Position numbers and translations under genes: made by a program. Under the pieces are notes generated by a model that ran no database searches, was not told where the DNA came from, and saw nothing but the letters and a program-made list of their open reading frames with translations. Shown here one piece after another: positions 1-13,664 of a DNA stretch of 64,000 nucleotides. The DNA is taken from positions 4,375,501-4,439,500 of the forward strand of contig JAWUZG010000018.1 in the NCBI GenBank assembly GCA_036785705.1, given 5' to 3'. Numbering within the stretch: the first letter of the stretch is position 1; each line of letters starts with the position of its first letter. Source of the stretch: Acanthornis magna. Its lineage: Eukaryota > Chordata > Aves > Passeriformes > Acanthizidae.

Positions 1-118
1 GAACAGGTTTGTTCTCAGTGGGAGGTTTGTTTGCATGTTCTGCTTTCAGTGGTATAGAAAGCTTTCCCTCCTTTCTCAGGGGTGGTGCTGTTGTTTTTTT
101 CTCCATTTTTCTGTCAAG

Positions 119-228
119 TGAGGTGGCATCACACAGATGGCACCCAGTCCGACACAACCATGATAAAACTACCAAATGATCTGGAAGAACGAGTCCTTCA
201 GTGCTTATGTGCGTGTGCAGTCACAGAG
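119..228 (+). other. Candidate internal exon, unidentified (low confidence)
   Basis: A T-rich pyrimidine tract at about 91-113 is followed by an AG at 117-118. From 119 exactly one frame stays open for 36 codons up to a GT at 229-230. The reading begins Arg-Trp-His-His-Thr-Asp-Gly-Thr-Gln-Ser and continues Ile-Lys-Leu-Pro-Asn-Asp-Leu-Glu-Glu-Arg-Val-Leu, which looks more protein-like than most frames here. An ATG at 160 lies in frame. Against it, the donor (GAG then GTATTG) lacks G at +5, the stretch is short, and I do not recognise the peptide. A stop follows four codons after the putative donor. It could equally be a chance frame in intergenic DNA. Confidence 0.17.
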
Positions 229-980
229 GTATTGTTTTAGTGAAACATCTTAAAGTGCTTTGTTTTTTGTTTTAAAAAATTTATGAATACTTGTGCCCTC
301 GGTAGGTTTAATAAAGTACTGTCTGGGAAAATTTAACATTAATGGTCAAGGTAATTTCATTTTAAAATTCATTAAGTCCTTTTGCTGAGCTGTTCTTTTT
401 TTTTCTCAAGTAAGCTGTTGCAGTTTCTGAGTTATTGGCCGAAATATGATTACTGGCACATCAAACTAGCAAGAGCAGCCTTGCCTTTTCCTTCTCCAGC
501 TTTATGAGGACTAGTTTGTTAGGCGTGTAGACCTTTGGGAAGGCAGAATAACTGTTCTGTATTTGACTGCTTTTCTTCTCACCTTGAGATGGGGTGGGGG
601 GCAAGCTGCAAAGGATTCAGTAGAGATGTGCTGTGGTAGTTATTGTTGGGCAGTATTGCTGCAGGACCCAGCAGGGAAGTGAAAGAAAAAATTCTCTTCA
701 GAAAGCGTGGCTAGAAAGTGTCTTACCAATGGGATGAATGGGGATATCAGTTCTACAAGCTTATTGAAAAGAGAATCACTTATTGGCAAGTGTAAATCAG
801 ACGTGAAGTTCCCATCACACAGGATGTTAATGTGTAGGAGTGCCCCACTGCAGTCACAGTCCTGGAAAGGGCAAAAAGGGAACACATCCTATATCTAAAG
901 CCAATGTTTTGCTGTCAGTATAATTAGTATCTTAACAGTCTCATCCAGGAATGTTTATAATCCATTTCGAATACCACAGT
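229..980. other. Non-coding, no recognised element
   Basis: Unique-looking AT-rich sequence with no recognisable exon, RNA gene or transposon. The two short frames that overlap on opposite strands at 640-898 resemble nothing known to me and are of chance length. Confidence 0.6.
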
Positions 981-1036
981 AAAAAAAAAAAAAAAAAAAG
1001 AAAGGAAAAAAAAAAAGAAAAGAAAAAAAGAAAAAG
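981..1036 (+). repeat. A/G-rich simple repeat
   Basis: A run of 19 A residues is followed by irregular A-runs punctuated by single or double G, 56 bp in all and entirely purine. It makes the poly-Lys/Arg stretch in a short open frame around it, which is therefore not a protein signal. No CR1 or other retroelement tail is recognisable immediately upstream, so it is probably a simple expansion, not a poly-A tail. Confidence 0.9.
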
Positions 1037-4000
1037 GTACTACCCCTTTCCCTGGTTATTTTACCCACTGGGTCCCAAGGTTGGTGGCTTCACCCTGTTG
1101 CACGTGTGGAGAAAGATGAACTACCAGCATCATGAGAAGATGATGGGAGAACATGATGCCAAGTTTATGATTTCTTTATTTTTGTTCTCAGATCCACTTA
1201 GCGTAATTTTTGTTACAGCTTTTAGACCTTGATCTTTGTTTGCATCTCCAATCCAATCTTGCTGCACATGGTACCGTTTATGTTTGCTGGATAATTCTTT
1301 GTTTTCCACATTAGCTGGAGCTTCATCCAGCTCCAGTCAGGTCCCCTGACTGACCATCTGCGAGGTCTTTTAGGGGTCAGACCATCTCTCCCCACCCCAT
1401 GCCCGCAGTGCTCTCCAGGTCTCCCTGCAGTCCCTGCACAGGACACAGATAAACCCTGCTGTCAAACCAGGCCTGTGCTTCTCTACACTACAGCACTGTG
1501 TTGGAGTCACAAATAGCTCATCCTACACAGAGCAACCCCTTGTACTCTGTCTGCATAAAAGTGTGGTTTAACCCGAGCTGGAGCTCAGCCCTGCAGAGAG
1601 GCTCACCCATTTCGCCATGGTGGGATGGGGGAGAGAATAGGAAAAGTGAGAAAACTCAGGGGTTGAGCTAAAGAGAGGTAAATAAGTAAATCAAAAGCCA
1701 CAGATGCAAGCAAAGCAGAACAAAAAATTAATTCACCTGTATCAACTCACCCTGAGTCTGCTGTCCCTCACAAGACAAAGGAGACTTCTTTAACTTCCTG
1801 GGTGGTTTTTTGGAGTATGATTTGCACCTCACTTTTTCAAAGTACCTTTTTTATTTAATTTATTCTTCCCCCCAATTCACTGTTAATAACACCCAGTTGA
1901 ATATACTCAGATGTTCTTCTTCCTGAAGTGAAATTAATTTCTAACATCTTTCTTGAGAACTTTGGTATCTGTGATAATTATATTTGCTAGTTGCTCACAT
2001 ATTTGCTTCTCATCCTCTCAAGTATACTCCTCGTGGTGTCTCATGCATCAAGGGTATGATTAAATTTACATTTCTTTGTCTGGAGAGAAAATGCAGTACA
2101 TGACCTCTCCTCTAAGCTAAATTGTTTTTGCATTCACAAGAAAGTATTATTTGGGTATGTTCAGGTGTGCAGAAGTTAATGCTTCCAACATAATTTGCTG
2201 ATTAAAGACACCTTAGTATATTAATACAGAAAAACAGACATCAGAGCTCAAATCCAAATCCTATGGGGGAATAGTCTTTCCAATCTTGCTGTTTCTCCAT
2301 ATCCTTATTGCACTTCTGAAACACACATGGTTACGTGAAGTTTTAGAGTAGAACCCAGGAGAATTTCACATAATATGGTACAAAAATGCTCTGAAGTTGC
2401 AAAGTAGACCTTGAAGTGTTCAGAAGCCTGATTTTTTCACGTGTAGTGATTCATAAGGCAAAATTGTTATTTCCCAGACATGATGTCACCTGAATTTTTT
2501 ATATTTTCCACACAAGACAATTTTTTGTAATAGTGGGGTGGACATTAAAATCTTTAAAAAAAATAAAAAAAACCAAAGAAAACCAAAAGCTCAACTCCAA
2601 GAAAAAGATATTTTATGACGTTACTTGGAATGGTGAAAAAGACCATTTTACTCCATGAATTTAGTGTTGTGGCAGTGAAATTCTGCCTCTCATGTCTACA
2701 AAAATACTTCAATTAAATTTTTTCTTTTCCATCACACTGTGACAACATTTCTCATCCCACTGGTCTGAAGAAACTCTTCTTCTTGATATGGCTTCTCTGC
2801 TCCCCAAAAGGCAAGGATGTACTTATTACGTTACCCATTTTGTTGTTCATACTTCCAAGCATTCCATTACCTTGCTGATTGACTCAGGGATTTTTCCAGT
2901 AACACAGTTAGTATGATGGGAAGAAGAGGGAAAAAGGGACTTTGAGGAATTGGGCTGCAGATACAGATGTTTTGGACTAAATTACAGTCATTCAATCCAG
3001 TATGAGAAGGTTCTAGAAGAGTAAAAACAGCCCAAATTACGGTAGTTGTGTACTGCTTGAAGTTATGGTTGTTTAGGGTTATAAAAACATCTTGGATGAA
3101 AAAGACAAGATGCTGCTATATTGCTGTTTTTCCACCATTCTAGTGAGTGAACATGTTTTGCCATTTGTATTCACTTAACAGGGACAGACAGAGACAGAAG
3201 AAACAATTTAAGTGAGGAAATAATCACAGTGACTCAGAGCACGTACGGCAGGATGAGATTTCGGTGAGGGCACGAAGGCACAGGCTGCTGAAGGTGTCGA
3301 TGCACACAGGGCAAGGGTTCACCTGCAAATTGGGGATTTGGTGGCAGTTCAGAACCAGGAGCATTGTTCCAGTGACGATGTCAGAACCCTCTGTTGTAAT
3401 TAATGAAATCCTTTCCATCAGAGAGCTGGATTTGAGCCTTAGCGGAGGTGCAGTTAATGTTCAGAATTGTGTTGGGTTTTTTCCCTAGCCATTCTGGAAC
3501 AAATAGCCCTGATTTGCACGGTGATTGGAGAAAATTAGAAAACACATATGGGATTTTAGTCTTGTTTCCTGTCATTTAGACCTCTAGCCTGCAGCTGACC
3601 TGTGGAATTAAGATGTGAAGTAAAAATGAAACTAAAGACATCCCATAGAGAAATAAGCTGAAAGTGTTTTTGAATTTTCTTAGGAAGGTGTTGCCCTTTC
3701 TGTTCTCCTGGGATGAGGAGTTTTCCCATGCCAGGGACTTGCAAGATTTGTGCTTTCCACACTATAGACAGGAGCAAGAACCATACCCAGACTGCAGTTA
3801 GTGCTGTTTTGCTTTCTTGTTCTGCCAGTTTGATTCTCCATTCCCAAGAAAACCCTTCTCTCCACAGCAGTGCATGTTCTGGATAACAGAATCTGCCAGA
3901 GAAAGATGAATTTTCACCGTGGGAGCCAGGTATTGCCTTGATCTCCACCACTCCCTGTGGTCTCCTGTCACCACCTGGCATTTTGTTATAAAAAACACAT

Positions 4001-7000
4001 TACTCTTCAACCACCTATTTCTTATTAAAGGGTGACCTGACAAAGGACTTAGATGTAGAAAAGCCAAAAGTCATCCCTCTCAGCCAAAATGCAGTGAGGT
4101 GGGGCAGGGATTCATTTGCTCCACATAGCACAGGAGGTAATAAAATCTTCTGAGAGATGGCAAACTTGACTTCCCATCAAGTTAGCACTATCCTTGATTT
4201 GGACAGGGATTTTAAACAACTTTGCAGCCACTGAGCTAATCAAAACTGTGCTTTGCTGGGTCTTTCCCAGTACGGTCTGGAGAAGTCTAATTATAAATGA
4301 TGTGAATGGTCACTAGCTGAGCGGTAGGATCTTGCTATCCCCAGAGAAACAAGCTTACCAAAATAATATAGTGTTACACTCCCTCCACGAATTTGGAGAT
4401 TAAAAAATTAGGAAGATGCTGATGGTTGCATTTGTGAAGAGTCTGAAAACTGCAGCCTGGCATCTTGTGGCTCTAGTTCTTTATTGTTTCCTCTGAATAT
4501 ACCTGCAATTATATGTAATTTAGGAGTAATATCTCAAGAAGAACTTAGAGGTAAGACATCTGTCTTCAGACAAGGCTTATTACTGTTAGTGCTCTTGCCA
4601 TGTGTTTGTTATGAATTGACAGAGGAATTAAACAGCAAAAATTAACTGACGGAATAATTTTACAGAGGAGGATGTCAGAGGACGCATCTTCTCAGCATCA
4701 TTGTAATACACTCTGCTAAGTACAGACTCTTCCTCTGATCACCAACAGGTTGAAGAAGTGCCTTTTTTATGATTTTTTAATAAAGTGAAGATGAAAAACA
4801 GAAATCAAGACTGCAAGGAATGCTGATTTATTCATACTCAGACAAAGCAGCAAGGTGGATTCCTTTCTGCCTTCTACCTTAGAGATGATTTGAAATCCTC
4901 TTCAAGCACTTAATGAATAAAGAGCCCTGGATTGCAAAGAGAGAAAGACCAAGAGGACATCAGAAATCCTATATGGTTAAGCTTCATCTTAAGTGATGAT
5001 CAGTTGAATCAAAGTTAAGGGTAAAATTATACACCTTTGGCTGCGTCTGTAGCACTCCTTCCCTCACCTTAGGTTTCTTCCTTAGCCTTCTTGGGGTCTG
5101 CTCTGACTGTTTCCACTCTCTGTGGGTAGTACCTGCCCTGGTTTGCCCCTTTTCAGTTTCTTCCACTGGTCTCTTTATGCTTTTCTTAAAAAAAACAATT
5201 TAGCTGAACCCCACCACTTCTTATCTCATCTTCTGCCATAGTTTATCCGGGATGTAATCTTCCAGGAGATATAACATAATATTCCAGGAGATACTGGGTT
5301 GCCATGCATTTAGGGATGATTACCACTGTCCTGTTTATTTCTTTCTCTACTGCTGTCAACCCTTACAGGATTGTTGATTTAGCTCCAATAAAGGGTATCT
5401 GCTTTGTTGTCCTTTACCCAATTCTAGGTGTGTATTTTCAGTCTAAGACTTTTTAATATTTTTGACCTATCTCACAGCTCTAAATTTTAGTCAAGCACTC
5501 AGTACTGATGTATTTCATACTTCAGAGCTGTATTTAAGACAGTTTCTATACGAAGGAGACCTATATTCTTTATTTTTCTTCTGTAAAACAGGAATTTTAG
5601 ATCGCTCTCGGATTGTATTTGTTTGACTTCCGTAATATCTCTTCATCAGGAAAATGCAAAGACTTTGATAATCAAATCATTTTTTGGATTCTTTTTCTCT
5701 TACTCTAACATGCACAGCCTTTTTTTCATTTCACCCTTCACCCAGGAGTGAGTCTATTCATTATGATAATAATGTCATACAACACACTATCTAAATTACC
5801 TCCACAATGCAACTCATCCAGAAAAAAATAGTTGTAAGGGCTTGTGGTTTACACCATTTCTGCTACACAGAATGGATTGTGACATACGTTTGACTCTTTC
5901 AAAGCTCAGGTTTGTAACCCTTTAAGGCCTCAGCTAAAACATATTTTAGCCAAGATGTATGCTTGCACTGAATTCAAATAGGACTGATTTATCCAGCATT
6001 TAAATTTTTTTCCATCATTCACTGCCATTTTTAATTTTCTACTGTTGCATGAAATGTAAGTGCCTGTTATGTTGCCAGCATTCTTGATGCTCTGGTAATA
6101 TCAGAGATATAGCAATTAAAATTTTTTTTCTGGGTGGGTGAATATATTTGTCTTCATTAAATCTTCATTTCAAAGCGTAACCCAGAGGGAGTTTGTAAAT
6201 TAACCCAGATATGAGCTTTTATAAAGCAAACACAGGTCTACTCTTTGAATAAAAATTACATTTCACTGAATTTGTTTCCACTCTCAGGGAGAGAAGACAC
6301 ATTATTTAAAGGGCAAATGAGGGGCTAGTCACACCAGGGTAGTTTGCCTTGGCAGTATCAAACAACACTCAGCCCTACTCTCCCATGCAGGGGAGCTCTA
6401 CTGACATCCTACTTGATTTTTTAGTTTAACAAATCTGGGTAATTTTTTTCCGTGAGGAAATCAGCTGAACTATGGACAGTGTGATGTTTTGGCTACAGAA
6501 AATTTACCTCTAAGGAGGTTTTGTTAATGTTTTACTCCCTGCAAAACATCTGTTTCTATGTTATATCAGAATGCCTGAAAGTAGTGTTGTTTTCTTCTGT
6601 GTTGTTTAAATCTATTCTCTAAAGACCTGTATTCAAGGAACTTTGATGCCATATCTATTATGATTTCACATCTCACCATGTTTTTTTCCTTGATCACAGC
6701 TGGGCTATTACATCCTTTGAAGCAAAATTCGCTTCACAGCATTTCAGCCCAGTGCTTTGCCTTTGGGCACATTTGCTGCACAGCTAACTTGCACAAATTA
6801 GATATTTTTGAGGCTCAGTTGGTATTAAAAAAAAACAACCCAAAACTAGTTGATAAAGGTTTTCAGTGTTTTGTGCTCTGAATTCTCTGAGTAGGTAACT
6901 TGTCAGATTAAAATAATAACAGCCTACAAAACCCTTCAAAGCTCTAAGTCTGTGAAAGACAATCATTCCAGGTATGTATGGGTGTAAGCCTGGAGATAGA

Positions 7001-7498
7001 TAAATAAAGAAAACCTGAATTCCCAAGTGCTCCTTGCCCCCTCTGCTATTCTAGCAGTGCCTCCATGCCTGTAGCTCACTGCTTCTTTGGGCTCTTTTAA
7101 TGAACTGACTGAATGTTTTTACTTTGCCAAATACTGAATGTGCTGATCTCTGCCTCCTAAAGAGCCTTGTGACTACTGAGGCAAGAATTGCCTCTACTGA
7201 GGTAAGAATTCAAAGCTTGTGTTCTGTGTCACACTACAAAGAATGAGAAACTGGTCCTTCCCTGGAACTCAGGAATGTCATCTGTCTCATGAAAATGACT
7301 CTTTCCTGTGCGTTATATAATGGAAAATACTGTCATTCTTGTTCTATTCAGGCAGGCACATAACTAACACTGAAATATTTCCATATCTTTAGTCCTGTCA
7401 TATGCTAGAAAACTGCGAAGAGGACAACACTTCCACTTAGGTTTTAAATAAGCATATGAAATGCAATGTATTTTTGTATGGGTTTGTATGGGTTTGGC
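1037..7498. other. Long non-coding stretch, AT-rich
   Basis: I find no recognisable exon, RNA gene or transposon. A small GC-rich perfect inverted repeat lies at 1315-1322 and 1329-1336 (8-bp arms, 6-nt loop). An A-rich low-complexity patch lies at 2555-2588. Somewhat richer patches at 3230-3980 and 5040-5170 carry frames of 60-141 codons that look random, have no splice context and match no family I know. Ancient, unrecognisable repeats may be present. Confidence 0.55.
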
Positions 7499-7533
7499 AA
7501 AAAAAAAAAAAAAAAGAGAAAGAAAGAAAAAGG
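7499..7533 (+). repeat. Poly-A / GAAA microsatellite
   Basis: Eighteen A residues are followed by GAGAAAGAAAG-type units. The sequence just upstream contains a small tandem duplication of a TTTGTATGGG unit (about 7472-7495). Length polymorphism is likely. No retroelement body is recognisable upstream. Confidence 0.85.
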
Positions 7534-10500
7534 AGAACTGTCCAATATCCTTATTTCATAAAGCACTTGGTCTTTTCTTAGCAGTTAACATCAATCAGAA
7601 GTTGTGTTTAACTGTGTAACATGGCCTTTGATTAGAGAGTTCTGCTTCTGTGCATCAATAAAAATAATTCTTTCCTAACTAGAAAGAATTACTTAGAGTA
7701 AATGTTTTCAGGTTTTGTTTTGCCATAAATACTAAGCATCAGGTGTACGTGGGTCACTGATGGCTGTGGATGTACCCATTAAAACACAGGAGGAACAGCT
7801 CATGGCCCCAAAGCCACCCAGGACCTTCTTCATCTCCAGCTGTAAAAGGATGAGCCCTGTCCCTGTGTGTGCCAAGGAGCACATCTCGCTCACTCTCTGT
7901 GAGACAAATTCATCTCAGGCTCAAAAGAAGCTATTTCAGTTTTTCTGCAACCACAACACATCCAAAGTCCAGGGGAGCTCCATTTCTGCAGGAGCTGATC
8001 TGTGGGAGCTGCAGGTGGGACTTGTGGAGTTACAAGGATGAGCTGCTTGTGGTCCAGAGGGACAGGTTTAGCACATGTGCTGGTTTCTCTCACAGTGCCA
8101 GGTCCAGCCCTGTGATTTATTTTCCTACAGTGGCACAACTTCAGCAGGAAATGGATCGAATGTTTCTCACTGAACTTGACTCAGAGCCTTTTGGGTAGAG
8201 ATATCTCCTGGGGGTGAAGGGAGAAATCAGGGTGGGAAGGGACATCTCTCTTCTTAGGGCAGTGTTTTATTGCTATATGGAAGGGATTCCTTCCTTCTCC
8301 TTATGTAATTTAAAGAAAGAAGAAAGAGTACTCATCACTGCAGTTCAAAGGACATTAGGCCAGTTAGTGCATGTGAGAGGGCATGCAGGGTTGGGATCCA
8401 CAGTGGGTTTATGACCACATCCTGAAGTCAGGATTTGAAGCTGTCTGCTGGGGAAACAACCAGTGTGACCTGGGTCAGGTGCACAGGGGAAAAGCCCCAG
8501 GTTTTGGGCACGGTTTGTGAATCAGGACAGAAGTGCTCACACTGAGCCAATGAAACAACCATTTGTGGTGGGTGCGTGGGGCTGGAGTCCTGTCCAGTGT
8601 CTCTGCAAGGGATCCTTGGAGCCTGGCTTTGCAAATAGAGCAGTGCCTTCCCTCAGCCCCCTGCAGCCAACACAAACCTCATTAGCAGTTTCAGCCTTAG
8701 GTAATGAAAACTGTAAATCTGTGATACTCCCCTGCCCGAAAAGGAGCTGCACTGGCTGAACAAAATTAATCAGCTCACTGCACTGAGAAATAGTCTAATC
8801 CTCCTGCAGTGGGGAAGGAGGAGGGAATGAACAAATATCTTCAGGGAGCAGGGCTGGCTTGTAACTCATCAGTGAAAAAGAATGGCTTTAAAAGGAATTT
8901 GGTTTTCCAACTGTTGTAAGGAAAGATACCCGACCCAGCTATTTAACACCCTTTGTTTAATATTGTTCCTTTTATCAGTGAGAAAACCAATCTGTTGCCT
9001 GCACAGATTCTCTGCAGCTCCCCATCCTTACAGACCTCTGTACCTTCTGAGAGGCAAAAGCAGATGTGGCATATCTGACACATGCCATGGCCACTGGCAG
9101 CAGGGGAGCCAAGGCCAGCAGGGCTCAGCAGTGAGGGTTATCAGCACTAATGACATGAGGTTAGAGTTCCCAGTCGTGACTGTGAGACAGATTAACACAG
9201 CCTCACACACTAGAGGGGACAGGCAGTGACAGAAAATAATTTGTGGAAAGTTTTCTGTCCATTTCAAAGCTGCAGAAGGTGGAATACTTACAGGTTTACA
9301 AAGTAGATCATTACGTACAAGGTCTATTTTTGATCTACCTAAGCGATCATTATTACTTGTGATCTGTCATAAGCCTCTGGTCTGCCCAGATGGCAGAGGA
9401 AAATGAAATTCAGTAAATTCATGACTGATCCACATTCACTTGCCTGCTAAGTGCACATCTCTGTATGAACGTGTACATCAACTACTTGTGCATTCAGAAG
9501 AAAGCACAGGGGTAATTTTAAGAGAATATTTATGACTAAGTTGGCAATTATTCTGAACTCAAGGAAGTCTCCTGGCTTAACTCTTTACTAATGCTCTTTG
9601 CACTGATAAGAATGAAAGAACCTTAATGACTTGCAAACCTTTTGAATAAAATGAACATTTAACAGGCTGAGAAAGTTGTGAATCTCACTTTTAAAACTAT
9701 GTTAAACTTCTCAGTATCACGCAGGACACCTACAGGCTTCTCAAAAGTTGTTCTGATAAACTACATGAAAGATAGAAAAAGGAGAGTTGCTTTCTTATTT
9801 TTGAGTCCTTGAATTATATAAATTGTGGAAAAGACATCTACATGAGAGACAAGTAACAGGAATTTGCAAGGGAAACGACTGTTTCATTTGATGGAAATAA
9901 CTTTCCAACAAGGCACAGTGGGGAAAAAAAATTTCACTGAGATCTCTGAACCAAGTTGTATATAAATTGTGCCTAGTCTGAGTTATTGCTTGTGACTTAT
10001 ACGTTAGGTCATACATCAAACTAGCAACTCAAATATTTATTAGTGATTCAAGTATCAGTAATAATAATACTGTCTATTTAATTTATCGACTCTTTGGATT
10101 ACTTTGTTTTATATTCTATCCTCTTAATACTTACTGTGTAATAACAAGTTAGAATATTTTTAAGGGTTCATTTAAGAAAAATGCCTTTTGAATTGGGTTA
10201 TTTAAGAATTACAACAGCAGCTGACAAGTTATTCCAGAGAAATAATTTGAACTCATCTCAGGGTAAATGAATTTTCAGGTGTGTGTCATACATTACCTCA
10301 CCAGTGCAAGGTAGTGCAAGATTAATGATGAGGAATTTCAAGGATTGTGGAGAGGAGTAGTAAGTAAAAGCATTGCCATTTTCCTCTTTCCATTACGATA
10401 GATAGAATGGATTTTTTAAAAATTATACTTTTTATTGAATATTTATCTTTTACTGCATAGATCAAACTTTATCATTACACTGTTTTTGAAGTGGGGCTGG

Positions 10501-13500
10501 TGGAGTTTTCAGTGCCCACCTCAGTTAGTAAACTTCAGGCTGGGGTTTGCCAGCAAAGGTGTAATTTGCCTTTAGTCCAATCACTTTTGCTCAGAGCAAG
10601 GCCAAAGATGACTCTGGGATGACTATCTTAAGTTTTATTCCTGTGAAGGAGGATATCTTGAAGCTGTTTTGTCCTGCCTGTAGCAGACACTACAGCAAGG
10701 GTGACTTTGTAGTTGCAGGTTTGGTCTTCCCAGATCTCCAAACTGTAGCAGTAGCCCCAAAACAATGTCTATGGTGTAAGGAGATCTCTCTCTTTCTGTC
10801 TCTTACTGGATTTTCTTCTTCTTTTAATCATTGTGATCTTTTTTCTATCAACTTGTCCAAACCTAGGAAGGGATGATGGCTATATTATTTAAATGAATAA
10901 GTTCCTTTGTGGTTCAGCTGATTCAGCCAAACTTAAGTTTGTTTTGCCAGCTGAGGCCAAGATCCTTCTAGCACTGTGGCTTCAATTCACCTCCATTTTT
11001 GGCTTTAAACTTGTAGTTCTCCTCACAGCCCCACTCTGCATGAATTGTCTTCTACATCTATATCGACATTTCCTGAGCTAGAAAGCAAGGGAACTCAGAC
11101 ACTGTGGCTGTGCAAGTTTGACAAAGCATAGGTTATAAAGAATGACTTGCTTGTGGAAAAAAAGCCCCAGTGGTTGGGATTCAGAACTTTAGAAATACCT
11201 AAAAGGCTGTGTTTGGTCCAAATCAATCTCCCTTTCAGCTCTGACGCATCAAGAAAACCTTGCAGATATGTACTGCAGTTCAAAACATGAGTGCAGGAAA
11301 AGCAGTGACTCCTGGGGTTTGGGATATCTTTTGCTGCTGTGATGTTCATCACCTCACATCCCTTCCTCTGTCCTTGGCCAGAGTCATTAAAGTACTGAGG
11401 GTCTGGACAATAAACCAAAAAACGTAAATGTACAAACAGTTCAACTCCACAGGGCTACAAAACACAAGGATTTCTTTGTATACCATGAACACATTTCTGA
11501 GTCATTCCTGGCTGAAATGTTTATCTTCAGACATCTCTCTTCTCCCTTGCTTTTCTTTATCCAGAGTTAGTTACACCTGCTGGGCAAGGAAAGCAAGATT
11601 GTTTCTTGTTTTCTTGGTACGACAGAGCTGTTCTTTGGAGGATTCTTCCTCATAGTGTTTTTCACCATTTTCAATGTCAGAAGTAATTTTGCCATGGATA
11701 GCAGCATCGCTGGGATATCTGTACTTGACTTTACCCCACAGCTCATACTCCTTTTGTAACTGAAATAGACTCTTACTACAAGGGAAATTTAAAATTTCAT
11801 GGCTCTTCTGGCTTGTTTATATGACACAAAAAAATGGAGTCCTTCTTATCAGTTAAAGAGCATATGGAATGCAAGGATGTCAAGAATAAAGGTGAAGGAC
11901 ATTCATATCTTCCTTAAGGTATGCAGTCTACTAACACAAGATAAGCACTGTTTTTTATTAAATTTATATGTTTTCCCATAATTTATTTTTAGCATTTTTC
12001 CTCCCTTATAAAGTTTTAAACTGTATGACGTTTCAAACAAAGGCATTATTGTAGATTCTGATCTGAACTCTCCCCTTATTGCTGTATGACTTCAGAGCAA
12101 AAATTAATCAAAGAGAAAGAAAACCCCTGGTTTCCAAGAAAATGTGGTAAGTCTAGAAAGCTATATGCTTAGAACCATTTTGCTACCAGTGCAGAAGGTG
12201 GAGATTAAATATTTTTATTTAGTAGTAGTAACTGTTAACATGAGTACAGCCTGTGTAGAGCAATCAGTAACAATGAAAATTGATGGATACCTAAAAGTTG
12301 TTAAAATTAGAATGCAGAAGAGTTGTGTTTAGGACCTTCTCCTCTCAAGACTATATCCAGCTCTGATATGTCTGAATGTTAGTCACCATTATACCAGGGC
12401 TTCTTACTTTTGATCTTCATGGTGCAGATGCAGGCTCTGCCTTCCAGAGATGTGTGATGAGGTGCTCTGTACTTCTCAGGCCAAAAATTCTAGGAAATCT
12501 GAGGTTATCCTACCTCAGTTACAGGGGTGAGATTCAGTTATCTTAGAGCTCAAAGCTGGAGAAGCTAAGGGTCACTGGAGACCAAAGAAAAATTGGTAAG
12601 GTAAGGAAATGAGAATATTGATGGAAACACATATATTTAGAAGAATAAGAAATACTGGCTCTGACATTGGTTAGACAGAAATGGGAAAAGTAGTCAGGTT
12701 AGTAACTATACAGACCATAAAGATGGAATTGATAAATATTTCTTGCCTCTGATGTATTAGAGAGTATGTTTGAAGGTACTTGTTATTGTCCTCAGTTACT
12801 GCTAGAATTGAAAGCAGCTAGAATTAAAACAAATTATTTTTACAAACAAGATGAAGCAACTTGAATGCAGGAGTTTTTACACTATCAGCCAAGGAATTAT
12901 CTTCAATAAACCTTGCTCTGTAAGGAAGTTTCAGAAGATTGGCAGAACATTAAAGCTGGATCAATACTGAAAGGTTACATACAGGAAGCTTGGGTAATTT
13001 CAGGCCTAAGAAATAGTTTAATAGCTTATATAAGTTAAATAATAAAGTGGCTGATACATGAATCAATTAGTAAAGAATTATAAGGTCAAGAACAGAACAG
13101 AAACCAACACTGGTGTCTGAGAAACATGACTTATAACTGCAAGGAGATATAATGAATTCCTTATGACTTCTGCCTTCTCAGTTGGACTGAAAACTCAAAA
13201 ATAGAGCTTAACATTGTGTCTGTAGTGTTATTTCTACTGCAAGTTACATCCAACAAATGCTGCCATGATTCTACTTCTGAAACCCCTGAGAAAATAGGGG
13301 AGGTTACAATCGTCTCCTTCAGCCTTTAGCACATGCATTGGTGTTAAAAACAGTTTTGTGTGAAGATTATTGACCATATTTCTATTCTCAGAGCAGAAGG
13401 AGAACAAAAATTACTCAGAACCATTGGAAAAAAAAACCCCACCAAAACAAGTAAAGAAAATGATACATTTGTAAGTGACAGAGCCCAGTCACTAAATTGT

Positions 13501-13591
13501 GGAATTTTTTGCTGTTAGTAATGCATATAATAAATTCTGCTGTATAAACAACTTGGAATAAATAGATCAAATGCATATCTAACTTGCACTA
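7534..13591. other. Long non-coding stretch
   Basis: Unique-looking sequence. The interval 7760-8760 is richer in GC and carries several overlapping frames of 60-115 codons on both strands. Frames open on both strands at once point to base composition, not selection. No splice-flanked conserved peptide, RNA gene or transposon was recognised. The rest is AT-rich with many stops in every frame. Confidence 0.55.
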
Positions 13592-13664
13592 GAGAAAGAA
13601 AGAGCCCTGTCCCAGCTGGTAACATCACTGATGTTACCAGCTGGGACAGGGTTGTTTCTTTCTC
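13592..13664. repeat. Near-perfect 73-bp palindrome (foldback hairpin)
   Basis: The arms are 13592-13627 and 13629-13664, centred on C13628. Of the 36 paired positions, 34 are Watson-Crick, one is a G.T wobble (13604/13652) and one is a mismatch (13602/13654). The 22 bp nearest the centre are perfect. Pairing stops sharply at 13591/13665. The spacer is a single base, so a folded strand would leave only the few central bases unpaired. Such a foldback is far beyond chance. It could be a short inverted duplication made by strand switching during replication, or a source of hairpin RNA. The loop is unusually small for a classical microRNA precursor. Confidence 0.95.

Noticed and set aside
951..1232. 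Lys/Glu/Arg-rich frame of 93 codons
   Set aside because: The charged stretch is simply the translated purine tract at 981-1036.
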